Shown piece by piece: positions 22,686-30,917 of a stretch of DNA of 64,000 nt; within the stretch, counting starts at the first letter, position 1, and every line of letters begins with the position of its first letter. The stretch is from Reyranella sp. GTDB taxonomy: Bacteria; Pseudomonadota; Alphaproteobacteria; Reyranellales; Reyranellaceae. The notes beneath the pieces were generated by a model that saw only the letters and a list, made by a program, of their open reading frames with translations, was not told the DNA's origin and did not search any database. Position numbers and translations under genes: made by a program. The stretch is taken from positions 1 through 64,000 of the forward strand of contig NZ_JAFKJN010000009.1 in NCBI RefSeq assembly GCF_017305915.1. Direction: 5' to 3'.

Positions 22686-24359
22686 ATGAGCTACGACCTC
22701 GTGATCAAGAACGGCACCGTGGTCGACGGAACCGGTGCAAAGCGGTACCAGGCCGACGTCGCCATCCATGACGGCCACGTCGCCGAGATCGGCAAGGTGA
22801 CCGAGGGCGCCAAGCGCACCATCGATGCGCACGGCCTGGTCGTGGCACCGGGCTTCGTAGATCCGCATACCCACTACGACGCGCAGATCTGCTGGGACGG
22901 CGCGGTGACACCGTCGTCGTGGCACGGCGTCACCAGCGTGGTGATGGGCAATTGCGGCGTCGGCATCGCGCCGTGCAAGCCCGAGACGCGCGAGATCGCG
23001 ATGAAGGATCTGGTCAACGTCGAGGGCATCCCGTTCGATGTGCTGAACAAGGGCATCACCTGGGACTGGGAAACCTTCCCGCAATTCATGGACGCCGCGG
23101 CGGCACGCAAGCCGTCGCTCAACCTGGCGTTCATCGCGCCGCTGACGCCGTTCCGCCACTACGTGATGGGCGAGGCCTCGATGGACCGCGCGGCGACGCC
23201 CGCGGAGACCGCGAAGATCGCCGCGCTGATCGGCGAGGCGATGGATGCGGGCGCGCTCGGCTTCTCCTCGACCACGCTCAACCAGCACATCGGCTACGAG
23301 GCCAAGCCGCTGGCCTGCCGCAACGCCAGCCGCGAGGAGCTGAAGGCCTATGCCGGCGAGCTCAAGCGGCGCAACAAGGGCGCGATCGAGATCGCGCTGA
23401 CCCGCCAGGTCGGCGTGCTCGAACAGGACCAGTGCGAGCTGCTCGACTTCCTGCTCGACGCCTCGGGCCGGCCGGTCACCTTCATCGCGCTGTTCGACCG
23501 TGACGACATCCCCGAGGCGGTGCGCGACACCCTGCGCCGCGCCGCGCCGATGATCGCCAAGGGCGCCCGGCCGCAGACCTCGCCGCTGCCGCTGACCCGC
23601 GAAGTCGACATGAACAACCCGTTCTCCTTCGCCTCCTTCCCGTCGTGGAAGCGGGTGTTCGCCGATACCGACAAGGAGGCGCAGAAGAAGGTCTATGCCG
23701 ACAAGACCTTCCGCGACCAGTTCCGCCACGACCTCAAGAACCCGACCGGCTTCAGCAACTGGGGCCGCATCGGCGTCTATGCCGTGAAGAACCCGGCGCT
23801 GAAGGCGATGGAGGGCCATTCGATCGCCGACATAGCCCAGAAGCAGGGCAAGGACGGCGTCGACACCTTCCTCGACCTGGTGCTGGCCGACAATCTCCAG
23901 TGCGAGCTGACCATGGCCTCGTGGAACACCCGCGAGGACCGCATGCGCGAGCTGCTGAACAACAAGGCGATCCTGATGGCGCTGGGCGACGGCGGCGCGC
24001 ATGTCGACATGCTGTGCGACGCCGGCTACCCGACCTACCTGCTCGGCACGTGGGTTCGGGAGAAAGAGGCGATCACGCTCGAGGAGGGCGTGCGCAAGCT
24101 GACCTCCGATCCGGCCGACCTGTTCGGCCTGAAGGACCGTGGCCGCCTGGTCGAGGGCGCGCCGGCCGACGTCGCGATCTTCGATGCCGATAGCATCGGC
24201 TCGTCGAACCACGGCGAGCGCCGCTACGACCTGCCGGGCGGCGCCAAGCGCATCGTCATGCCGTCGCGCGGCGTCGAGTACACCATCGTCAACGGCGCGC
24301 CGACGTGGGAACAGGGCAAGCTGACCGAAGCCAAGGCCGGCAAGGTGCTGCGGGGGTAG
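22686..24359 (+). CDS. amidohydrolase, N-acyl-D-amino-acid deacylase (D-aminoacylase) family
   Basis: The 557-residue metal-dependent hydrolase probably cleaves an N-acyl or cyclic amide bond. It has the N-terminal beta-sandwich start (DLVIKNGTVVDGTG), the metal motif PGFVDPHTHYDAQ (about residues 57-69), the GNCGVGIAPC segment typical of D-aminoacylases, a later GDGGAHVDM and a C-terminal RLVEGAPADVAIFD return strand. A strong RBS (GGGAGGAAACG) precedes the ATG. Its position directly after two flavin monooxygenases suggests they act on the same nitrogenous compound. Dihydroorotase- or hydantoinase-like activity cannot be excluded. Confidence 0.9.
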   Translation: MSYDLVIKNGTVVDGTGAKRYQADVAIHDGHVAEIGKVTEGAKRTIDAHGLVVAPGFVDPHTHYDAQICWDGAVTPSSWHGVTSVVMGNCGVGIAPCKPETREIAMKDLVNVEGIPFDVLNKGITWDWETFPQFMDAAAARKPSLNLAFIAPLTPFRHYVMGEASMDRAATPAETAKIAALIGEAMDAGALGFSSTTLNQHIGYEAKPLACRNASREELKAYAGELKRRNKGAIEIALTRQVGVLEQDQCELLDFLLDASGRPVTFIALFDRDDIPEAVRDTLRRAAPMIAKGARPQTSPLPLTREVDMNNPFSFASFPSWKRVFADTDKEAQKKVYADKTFRDQFRHDLKNPTGFSNWGRIGVYAVKNPALKAMEGHSIADIAQKQGKDGVDTFLDLVLADNLQCELTMASWNTREDRMRELLNNKAILMALGDGGAHVDMLCDAGYPTYLLGTWVREKEAITLEEGVRKLTSDPADLFGLKDRGRLVEGAPADVAIFDADSIGSSNHGERRYDLPGGAKRIVMPSRGVEYTIVNGAPTWEQGKLTEAKAGKVLRG

Positions 24360-24364
24360 ACTTC

Positions 24365-24421
24365 TCTTGCCGGCCCGCTCATGAGTCATGATGCGGGCCG
24401 GAGGCCGGCGGTCCGGCAAGA
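24365..24421. terminator. nested hairpin between convergent genes, probable two-way terminator
   Basis: The 62-nt gap between convergent stops holds two nested perfect inverted repeats: CCGGCCCGC at 24370-24378 with GCGGGCCGG at 24393-24401 (14-nt loop), and the outer TCTTGCCGG at 24365-24373 with CCGGCAAGA at 24413-24421, so the two structures share bases and are alternative rather than simultaneous. There is no clear T-tract. Placement and symmetry suit a bidirectional terminator. Confidence 0.55.
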
Positions 24422-25978
24422 CTAGCGCTTCAACAGATCCGCCATCTTCTCGGCGATCATCACCGTGGTGAAATGCGTGTTGGCGCGCACCACGGTGGGC
24501 ATCACCGAGGCATCGATCACCCGCAGGCCGGTGACGCCGATCACCCGGCACTCGGGATCGACCACCGAGCGCGGGTCGTCGGCCGCGCCCATGCGGCAGG
24601 TGCCGCTGGCGTGCTGCGCATCGGAGCATTCCGCGAACATCCAGTCGTCGAGCGCCGTGCCGTTGAGCTCGTCCTCGATCGATCGCCCGGTCACGCCGTA
24701 CTCGACCCGCGTCGAGATGGCCGCGATCTCGGGATGCCTCCCGAGATCGCGCAACCGCTGCACGCCGTCGCGCATGCGCACCAGGTCGCTGTCGTCCGAC
24801 AGCATGCGCTCGTCGACCTGCGGGTCGATCGCCGGATCGCGCTCGGTGATGCGCACCGTGCCCTCGCTCAGCGCCTGGAAGGCCGACACCGCGATGCGGG
24901 CACGCGCCGTGCCGCCGTCCTCGGCGGGCCGCAGGTTGCCCGCGATCACGATCATGTCGTTGACGCCCGCACCGGCAAGGCCCGAGCCGTAGCGGATGCA
25001 GCAGTTGGTGTGGCGATGGGCGAGCGTGCTGGCCTGCGCCCCGTCACGCAGGTCGAGCAGCACGCTCAGGATCGGATGGTCGAGCAGGTGCTGCCCGACC
25101 GGCCGGTCGGCCACGACCTCGATGCCGAGCGGCTCCAGCCAGGTGCGCGGCCCGATGCCCGAGCGCTGCAGCACCGCCGGCGAATGGATCGCGCCGGCGC
25201 ACAGCAGCACCTCGCGCCGCGCCCGCACGCTGCGGGCCTCGCCGTTGCCGACGTGAACGATCACGCCGTTGGCATGCGGGCGATTGCCTTCGAACGACAG
25301 CGTGTCGACGATGGCGTTGCCGACGATGGTCAGGTTCGGGCGTCCGCGCGCCGGCTCGAGATAACCGTCGTTGGTCGAGATGCGCAGGCCGGCGCGGCTG
25401 TTGATGGCGTAGGGCGAGACGCCGGTGCCTTCGGGTGCGTTGTGGTCCTCGCACCAGCCATAGCCCAGCGCGAGGCCCGCCTTCATCACGGCGCGGTCGA
25501 CATGGCCCCATTGCTCGACCGGCGCCCGATAGACCGGGATCGGGCCGCGATTGCCGTGATAGGGTTTGTCGCCGAAGTCGCCGTCGCTCTCGAGCTTGCG
25601 AAAGTACGGCAGCACGTCGGTCCAGCCCCAGCCGGTGCAGCCTTCGCGCGCCCAATCCTCGAAATCGTCGGGGATGCCGCGGATCGCGATCTGGCCGTTG
25701 ATGGTCGAGCTGCCGCCGATCGCGCGGCCCCTCCACAGCAGCTTCGGCTCCTGCCGCTCGGTGCGGCGCGCCAGCAGCTTGGGATAGCGGTAGTCGTCGT
25801 CCGCAATCGCCCGCAGCGGATTGGGGATGCGGATGTGCTCGGGAGTCTCCGCCGTGCGGAAGTCGCGGCCGGCCTCCAGCAGCAGGACGCGGATCCTGGG
25901 GTTTTCGGAGAGGCGGGCGGCCAGCACAGCGCCTGCAGAACCGCCGCCGACGATGACGAAGTCGTACTCGTTTTCCAC
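24422..25978 (-). CDS. GMC family FAD-dependent oxidoreductase
   Basis: A 518-residue GMC flavoprotein: FAD motif [18 protein letters not shown] (residues 8-25), signature [16 protein letters not shown] near residue 85, and the C-terminal [10 protein letters not shown] plus [24 protein letters not shown]. The catalytic His (QHASG) and the Asn/His of NTHF are present. It is distinct from the GMC enzyme at 1230 in both length and loops. It stands alone on the minus strand between plus-strand catabolic genes, 44 nt from the divergent BKACE-type gene, so a shared regulatory gap is possible. Alcohol oxidation is expected; substrate unknown. Confidence 0.92.
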   Translation of the reverse strand: MENEYDFVIVGGGSAGAVLAARLSENPRIRVLLLEAGRDFRTAETPEHIRIPNPLRAIADDDYRYPKLLARRTERQEPKLLWRGRAIGGSSTINGQIAIRGIPDDFEDWAREGCTGWGWTDVLPYFRKLESDGDFGDKPYHGNRGPIPVYRAPVEQWGHVDRAVMKAGLALGYGWCEDHNAPEGTGVSPYAINSRAGLRISTNDGYLEPARGRPNLTIVGNAIVDTLSFEGNRPHANGVIVHVGNGEARSVRARREVLLCAGAIHSPAVLQRSGIGPRTWLEPLGIEVVADRPVGQHLLDHPILSVLLDLRDGAQASTLAHRHTNCCIRYGSGLAGAGVNDMIVIAGNLRPAEDGGTARARIAVSAFQALSEGTVRITERDPAIDPQVDERMLSDDSDLVRMRDGVQRLRDLGRHPEIAAISTRVEYGVTGRSIEDELNGTALDDWMFAECSDAQHASGTCRMGAADDPRSVVDPECRVIGVTGLRVIDASVMPTVVRANTHFTTVMIAEKMADLLKR

Positions 25979-26022
25979 GCCGCCATCCTATTATCGCCGG
26001 GCAATCCGGCAAGGAGGCTGCG

Positions 26023-26871
26023 ATGCACAAGGTCTGGATCGAGGTGGCGTTGAACGGCGCGTGGAGCCGCAAGCTCCAGCCCCGCATCCCCGATACGGTC
26101 GAGGCGATCGTCGCCGACGGCATCGCCTGCGCGCGGGCCGGTGCTGCGATCGTGCACACCCACGCTTACCGGGATGGCCGCCACGTCTTCGACTGGCAGG
26201 TCTACGCCCGCATCATCGAGGGCATCCGCGCCGAGATCGACGTGCCGGTCTACCCGTCCTATCCCGCCGCCGAGCCCGGCATGACGGCCGAGCAGCGCTT
26301 TGCCCATGTCGAGGCCCTGGCCGAGCGCGGCCTGCTGGAGTTCGCTGTGGTCGATCCCGGCAGCGTCAACTTCACCACCGCCATCACCACGGCCGAGGCG
26401 AAGCCCGCCTTCACCTATCTCAATCCCGAGGGGCATGTGCGTTACGCGCTGGCCTTTGCGGCGCGCCGCGGCCTGCCGCCGGCCTACGCTATCTACGAGC
26501 CGGGCTTCACCCGCGCGGGTGCTGCGCTCGCGCGGGCCGCGGGCGTGAAGACGCCGATGTATCGCTTCATGTTTTCCCAAAGCTTCGCCTTCGGCTTTCC
26601 GCCCAAGCCCTACGCGCTCGCCGCCCACGTGGCGCTGCTGCAGGAGCTCGACGCCTCGGCACCGTGGATGATTGCCGGTCTCAGCGTCGACGTCCGGCCG
26701 CTGATCGGCGAGACGGTGGCGCGCGGCGGCCATGTGCGGGTCGGGCTGGAGGATGCGCCGCTCGGCACGCAGACCGGCAATGTCGCCTGGGTCGAGGAGG
26801 CGGTGCGGCTGGTGCGCGAGGCCGGCGGCGAGCCGGCGACGGCGGCCGACGTGCGCGCGGCACTGCACTAG
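26023..26871 (+). CDS. BKACE-type beta-keto acid cleavage enzyme (DUF849)
   Basis: This 282-residue protein resembles the BKACE family, typified by 3-keto-5-aminohexanoate cleavage enzyme, which condenses a beta-keto acid with acetyl-CoA to give acetoacetate and a new acyl-CoA. Visible signs are the NGAWSRK start, the Zn-binding IVHTHAYRDG (His45, His47), the EFAVVDPGSVNF segment and the C-terminal GGHVRVGLEDAPLG with its conserved Glu. RBS AAGGAG lies 7-8 nt before the ATG. Gfo/Idh/MocA, bestrophin-like and LLM genes follow in tight order, so it probably belongs to one degradation operon. The substrate-determining loop is not diagnostic by eye. Confidence 0.87.
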   Translation: MHKVWIEVALNGAWSRKLQPRIPDTVEAIVADGIACARAGAAIVHTHAYRDGRHVFDWQVYARIIEGIRAEIDVPVYPSYPAAEPGMTAEQRFAHVEALAERGLLEFAVVDPGSVNFTTAITTAEAKPAFTYLNPEGHVRYALAFAARRGLPPAYAIYEPGFTRAGAALARAAGVKTPMYRFMFSQSFAFGFPPKPYALAAHVALLQELDASAPWMIAGLSVDVRPLIGETVARGGHVRVGLEDAPLGTQTGNVAWVEEAVRLVREAGGEPATAADVRAALH

Positions 26872-26886
26872 AGTTCGGAGGAAGCG

Positions 26887-28032
26887 ATGGCCAACATCCC
26901 TATCGGCGTCATCATCAACGGCGCGACCGGCCGCATGGGCACGACCCAGCACATGGCGCACCTCCTGGCGATCGCCAAGGAAGGCGGGCTGAAGCTCAAG
27001 AACGGCGACCGGCTGATCCCCGAACTCACGGTGGTCGGCCGCAACGCTGACAGCATCAAGGCGCTGGCGGCGGCGCACGGTGTCAAGCGCGCGACGACCA
27101 ACCTCGACGAGGCGCTGGCCGGACCGGACAGGATCTTCATGGATTGCTCGGCCACCGGCGGGCGACCGGAGCGCGTGCGCAAGGCGATCGCGGCAGGCAA
27201 GCACATCCACATCGAGAAGCCGACCGCGCCGACCGTCGAGGAGGCGATGGAGCTGGCGCGGCTCGCCCACAAGGCCGGCCTCAAGCACGGCGTGATCCAG
27301 GACAAGCTCTACCTGCCGGGCTACGCCAAGCTGCTGTTCGTCAAGAACTCCGGCTTCTTCGGCCGCATCCTGTCGGTGCGGGTCGATGCCGGCTCGTGGA
27401 TCTTCGACGGCACGACGCAGGAGTGCCAGCGGCCAAGCTGGAATTACCGCAAGAAGGACGGCGGCGGGCTGGCGCTCGATATGATGGCGCACTGGCGCTA
27501 CATGATCGACCGCCTGGTCTCGCCGATCACGGCGGTGTCGGCGCTGATGGACACCGCCATTCCCGAACGGGTCGACGAGCAGGGCCAGCGCTACAAGGTC
27601 GATGCCGAGGACACGGTTTACGCGATGCTGCGGACCAGGGACGGCGCGATCGGCCAGATCACCAACAGCTGGGCGAGCCGGCCGCGCCGCGCCGACACCA
27701 TGATGGTCCATATCGACGGCACCAACGGCTCGGCCTCGGCCGGCCGCTTCCAGTGCTTCACCCAGGCCGCGGTCAACACGCCGGAAGCCTTCATCAAAGC
27801 GGCGCGGCCGGGCGGCGTCGACCTGCAGGCGCACTGGGAGGAAGTGCCCGACACGATCGACCTGTTGCCGCCCTTCCGGCAGCTCTGGGAGAGCTTCCTG
27901 CGCCACGTTGCGGAGGACGCGCCGCTCGTGCCGACGCTGGTCGAGGGCGCCAAGGCCGTGCAGCTCGCCGACCTTGCGTACAAGAGCGTTGCCGAGCGGC
28001 GCTGGATCGATGTGCCGGAGCTCAGTCTCTAG
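26887..28032 (+). CDS. Gfo/Idh/MocA family NAD(P)-dependent oxidoreductase
   Basis: The 381-residue dehydrogenase has a Rossmann motif GVIINGATGRMGTT (residues 7-20) and the family signature KHIHIEKPTAPT with the catalytic Lys of EKP near residue 115. The C-terminal half is the usual alpha/beta substrate domain (NYRKKDGGGLALDMMAHWRYM). The GATGRMG form is reminiscent of DapB, but length and EKP place it in Gfo/Idh/MocA. It starts 15 nt after the BKACE stop behind a GGAGGAAGC ribosome site. It probably oxidises a hydroxyl of a sugar-like or cyclitol-like intermediate; this is inference. Confidence 0.9.
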   Translation: MANIPIGVIINGATGRMGTTQHMAHLLAIAKEGGLKLKNGDRLIPELTVVGRNADSIKALAAAHGVKRATTNLDEALAGPDRIFMDCSATGGRPERVRKAIAAGKHIHIEKPTAPTVEEAMELARLAHKAGLKHGVIQDKLYLPGYAKLLFVKNSGFFGRILSVRVDAGSWIFDGTTQECQRPSWNYRKKDGGGLALDMMAHWRYMIDRLVSPITAVSALMDTAIPERVDEQGQRYKVDAEDTVYAMLRTRDGAIGQITNSWASRPRRADTMMVHIDGTNGSASAGRFQCFTQAAVNTPEAFIKAARPGGVDLQAHWEEVPDTIDLLPPFRQLWESFLRHVAEDAPLVPTLVEGAKAVQLADLAYKSVAERRWIDVPELSL

Positions 28033-28788
28033 ATGGATACGATTTTCTTCCGGCCGGTGTCGGTCTTCCTGTTCACGCTGGTCGCGCTGCTGGTGGCCGG
28101 ATGGCTCGGCTCGTGGCTGCGCCGCCGGGCGGGCCTCGATGAAAAGCAGCAGGAAGATTTCTCGCTGATCCTGGCCGCCACCCTGACGCTGCTGGGGTTG
28201 CTCATCGGCTTCAGCTTCTCGATGGCGGCGAACCGCTACGACCAGCGCAAGAACCTCGAGGAAGCCGAAGCCAACGCCATCGGCACCGAGTATCTGCGGG
28301 CCGATCTCCTGCCGGCCGCCGATGCCGACAAGGTGCGCGATGCGCTCAAGCGCTATCTCGACCTGCGCGTCCGCTACTACGTTGCAGACGCCGAGGGCGC
28401 GCGGGTCCTGGATCCGGCGACCGCCCGCCTCCAGGCAGAGCTGTGGACGGCCGTCGTGGGACCGGCCAAGCGGCAACCCGACCCCGTCGTGGCGCTGGTG
28501 GTCGCGGGCATGAACGACGTCATCAACGCACAGGGCTATACCCAGGCGGCCTGGTGGAACCACGTGCCGATGTCGGCCGTGACCCTGATGGGCGCCATCG
28601 CCTTCATGTGCAACGTGCTGATCGGTTACGGGGCGAAGGCCGCTCCCCTGCACAAGCGCCTGCTGACGATTCTGCCGCTGTTCGTGGCGCTCGCCTTCGC
28701 GCTGATCTTCGACATCGACACGCCGCGGCTCGGCCTGATCAAGATCGTGCCCCAGAATCTTGTCGCCCTGCAGGGGTCCCTGAAGTGA
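28033..28788 (+). CDS. bestrophin-like/DUF4239-type membrane protein
   Basis: A 251-residue inner-membrane protein with about four hydrophobic segments: residues 7-27, 43-63, 176-199 and 208-230. The polar middle (about 70-170) holds helices with RYDQRKNLEEAEANAIGTEYLRAD-type sequence, typical of DUF4239/bestrophin-like proteins whose activity is unknown. Its ATG abuts the stop of the preceding oxidoreductase with no gap, and its stop overlaps the next gene's GTG. Such proteins usually stand alone, so its insertion in a catabolic operon is unusual. A channel role is only an analogy. Confidence 0.8.
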   Translation: MDTIFFRPVSVFLFTLVALLVAGWLGSWLRRRAGLDEKQQEDFSLILAATLTLLGLLIGFSFSMAANRYDQRKNLEEAEANAIGTEYLRADLLPAADADKVRDALKRYLDLRVRYYVADAEGARVLDPATARLQAELWTAVVGPAKRQPDPVVALVVAGMNDVINAQGYTQAAWWNHVPMSAVTLMGAIAFMCNVLIGYGAKAAPLHKRLLTILPLFVALAFALIFDIDTPRLGLIKIVPQNLVALQGSLK

Positions 28789-29810
28789 GCACTCGCAAGC
28801 CGCTGCGCCTGGGCGTGGCATACGACTTCCGCAATCCGCCCGAATCGGGCCTCAGCCATCAGCAGCTCTATGCCGCGATCATGGATCAGGTCGCCTGGCT
28901 CGACGGGCTGGGGCTCGACCTGGTCTGGTTCACCGAGCATCACTTCGTCGACGACGGCTACCTGCCGTCGTGGATTCCCGTGGCGGCGGCGATGGCGGCG
29001 CGCACGAAGAAGGTGCGCTTCTCCTGCGATGTCTGCCTGCTGCCGTTCAACCATCCGATCCGGCTGGCCGAGGATCTCGCGGTGCTCGACAACATCAGCG
29101 GCGGCCGGGTCGAGATGGGCGTCGGCATGGGCTACGCGCCGCACGAGTTCCGCGGCTTCGGCATGCCGGTGGCGCGCCGTGTGTCGCTGACCGACGAGGG
29201 GATCGAGGTGCTGAAGCGCGCCTTCACCGGCGAGACCTTCAGCTTCGCCGGCAAGCGCTACCAGTTCGATCAGGTGAAGATCGCGCCGGGCTACGTGCAG
29301 CCGGGCGGCCCGCCGCTGTGGATCGCCTCGATGGCGGAGGCGGGCGCGCTGCGGGCCGCGAAGTTCGGTACCAACCTGCTGCCGCAGGGCGAGCGCGAGC
29401 GTTCGCTCGATCCGTGGCTGGCCAAGCTCAAGGAGGAGGGGCGCGATCCCGCGGACCATCGCATCGGCATCATCAAGTCCTGCCTGGTGACCGACGATCG
29501 CGAGCGCGACTGGGGCGCGGTGCGCGCGGCCGAGCGGCGGCGCATGGAGATCTACAACAAGTTCCGCGAGGAGGCGGGCGGGCATGGCGGCGTCGCCGGC
29601 ATCAGCGAAGGCAAGCGCATCCCGCAGACCTGGGTGGTCGGCGACGTCGATCACTGCGTCGCCGAGCTCTCGGCCTTCATCGAGGAATACGGCTTCACCG
29701 ACCTCGTGACCTGGGCCGTGCCTCCCGGCATGCGGCCCGACCAGACCAATTCAAGCCTGGAGCACTTCGCCCGCGATGTCGCGCCGCGACTGCGGGCGCG
29801 GTTTTCGTGA
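28785..29810 (+). CDS. LLM class flavin-dependent oxidoreductase (bacterial luciferase-like)
   Basis: The 341-residue protein is a bacterial luciferase-like flavin oxidoreductase: RLGVAYDFRNPP start, LDLVWFTEHHFVDDGYLPSW (a common active-site EHH), VAAAMAARTKKVRFSCDVCLLP, the LAEDLAVLDNISGGRVEMGVG core motif and GGPPLWIASMAEAGALRAA. It belongs to a different subfamily from the NtaA-like pair at 20033. The GTG start overlaps the preceding stop as GTGA, showing translational coupling with the membrane protein. No reductase partner is visible. Confidence 0.9.
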   Translation: MSTRKPLRLGVAYDFRNPPESGLSHQQLYAAIMDQVAWLDGLGLDLVWFTEHHFVDDGYLPSWIPVAAAMAARTKKVRFSCDVCLLPFNHPIRLAEDLAVLDNISGGRVEMGVGMGYAPHEFRGFGMPVARRVSLTDEGIEVLKRAFTGETFSFAGKRYQFDQVKIAPGYVQPGGPPLWIASMAEAGALRAAKFGTNLLPQGERERSLDPWLAKLKEEGRDPADHRIGIIKSCLVTDDRERDWGAVRAAERRRMEIYNKFREEAGGHGGVAGISEGKRIPQTWVVGDVDHCVAELSAFIEEYGFTDLVTWAVPPGMRPDQTNSSLEHFARDVAPRLRARFS

Positions 29811-29818
29811 TGCCCACC

Positions 29819-29912
29819 CCGTCGTCCCTACCGGAGAGAAGCGGAGTGGAGGGATCTATTTTTATCGGTTGCGGTAATGAGAGAGGTCCCTCGGCTACGC
29901 CCGGGACGACGG
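29819..29912. repeat. palindromic intergenic element with 10-bp terminal inverted repeats
   Basis: Perfect 10-bp ends, CCGTCGTCCC at 29819-29828 and GGGACGACGG at 29903-29912, enclose a second inner inverted pair, GAGGGATCT near 29849 and AGGTCCCTC near 29884 (8 of 9 matched). The core is T-rich (TATTTTTATCGG). The layout is that of a short REP- or MITE-like repeat. It ends directly at the start of the next gene. A degenerate relative lies at 51043-51127. Confidence 0.7.
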
Positions 29913-29916
29913 AGTG

Positions 29917-30915
29917 ATGCGCACCCTCGCCCGTTTCCTGCCGGATGGGTTCACGCTCGCCATCCTGGCGATCGTGGTGCTCGGCGCCTTCCTTCCCTGC
30001 GGCGGCGAGGCGGCGCGCTGGGTCGGCATCGCCAGCAAGATCGCCATCGGCCTGCTGTTCTTCCTGCAGGGCGCACGGCTGTCGCGTGCCGCAGTGCTGG
30101 CCGGCATCCTGCACTGGCGGCTGCATCTGATGATCTTCAGCTCGACCTTCGTCGTCTTCCCGCTGCTCGGGCTGGCGCTGGGGCCGGTGTCGGGCACGCT
30201 GATCGCGGCGCCGCTCTATGTCGGCGTGCTGTTCCTCTGCTGCCTGCCGTCGACCGTCCAGGCCTCGGTGATCTTCACCTCGATCGCCGGCGGCAACGTG
30301 GCGGCGGCGCTGTGCAGCGCTTCGCTGTCGAGCATCATCGGCGTGGTGCTGACGCCCCTGCTGGTCGGGCTGCTGCTGCATGCCCATGGCGAGGCCTCGG
30401 TGAACGGCGTCGTGTCGATCGCCCTGCAGCTCCTGCCGCCGTTCATCGCCGGCCAGGTACTGCAGCGCTGGCTCGAGCCCTGGATGAAGCGGAACCAGAA
30501 AACGGTGCGGCGGGTCGATCTCGGCTCGGTCCTGCTGATGGTCTATGGCGCGATCAGCGCGGCGACCTTGTCGGGCATGTGGCGCCTGCTGCCGGTACAG
30601 AGCTTCCTCGCCCTGGTGCTGGTTGACGGAGTCCTGCTGGCGGTGATGTTGTCGTTCAACGTCTTCACCGCCCGCCGGCTGCGCTTCACGCGCGAGGACC
30701 AGATCCCGATCGCCTTCTGCGGCACGCAGAAGAGCCTGATCATGGGCATCCCGATGGCCAACGCGCTGTTCGCCGGCTCGACCCTGGGCTTCGTCGTGCT
30801 GCCGATGATCGTCTATCACCAGATGCAATTCATGGCCTGCGCCGCCCTTGCCCGGCGCTACGCTGCGCGCGAACGTCAGCGGGTTCTCGCCGTCGGGGCA
30901 GGGGAGGGAGCGTGA
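29917..30915 (+). CDS. bile acid:sodium symporter family carrier (SBF-like)
   Basis: A 332-residue membrane protein with about nine or ten hydrophobic segments and no large soluble domain. It resembles the SBF-like branch of bile acid:Na+ symporters, with the motifs KIAIGLLFFLQGARLSR near residues 37-53, CCLPSTVQASVIFTSIAGGN near 106-125 and FCGTQKSLIMGIPMA near 264-278. The family takes up organic anions with Na+; bacterial substrates vary. I prefer ATG 29917 to the in-frame GTG at 29914. Its stop overlaps a GTG six bases before the ATG of the next amidohydrolase, so uptake and hydrolysis genes appear co-transcribed. Confidence 0.88.
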   Translation: MRTLARFLPDGFTLAILAIVVLGAFLPCGGEAARWVGIASKIAIGLLFFLQGARLSRAAVLAGILHWRLHLMIFSSTFVVFPLLGLALGPVSGTLIAAPLYVGVLFLCCLPSTVQASVIFTSIAGGNVAAALCSASLSSIIGVVLTPLLVGLLLHAHGEASVNGVVSIALQLLPPFIAGQVLQRWLEPWMKRNQKTVRRVDLGSVLLMVYGAISAATLSGMWRLLPVQSFLALVLVDGVLLAVMLSFNVFTARRLRFTREDQIPIAFCGTQKSLIMGIPMANALFAGSTLGFVVLPMIVYHQMQFMACAALARRYAARERQRVLAVGAGEGA

Positions 30916-30917
30916 GC

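Noticed and set aside
26887..28032. Dihydrodipicolinate reductase (DapB) because of GATGRMG
   Set aside because: Length of 381 residues and the EKP motif place it in Gfo/Idh/MocA.
25486..28821. 1111-codon minus-strand ORF over 26-28.8 kb
   Set aside because: It runs opposite to the BKACE, Gfo/Idh and membrane protein genes, which have clear motifs.
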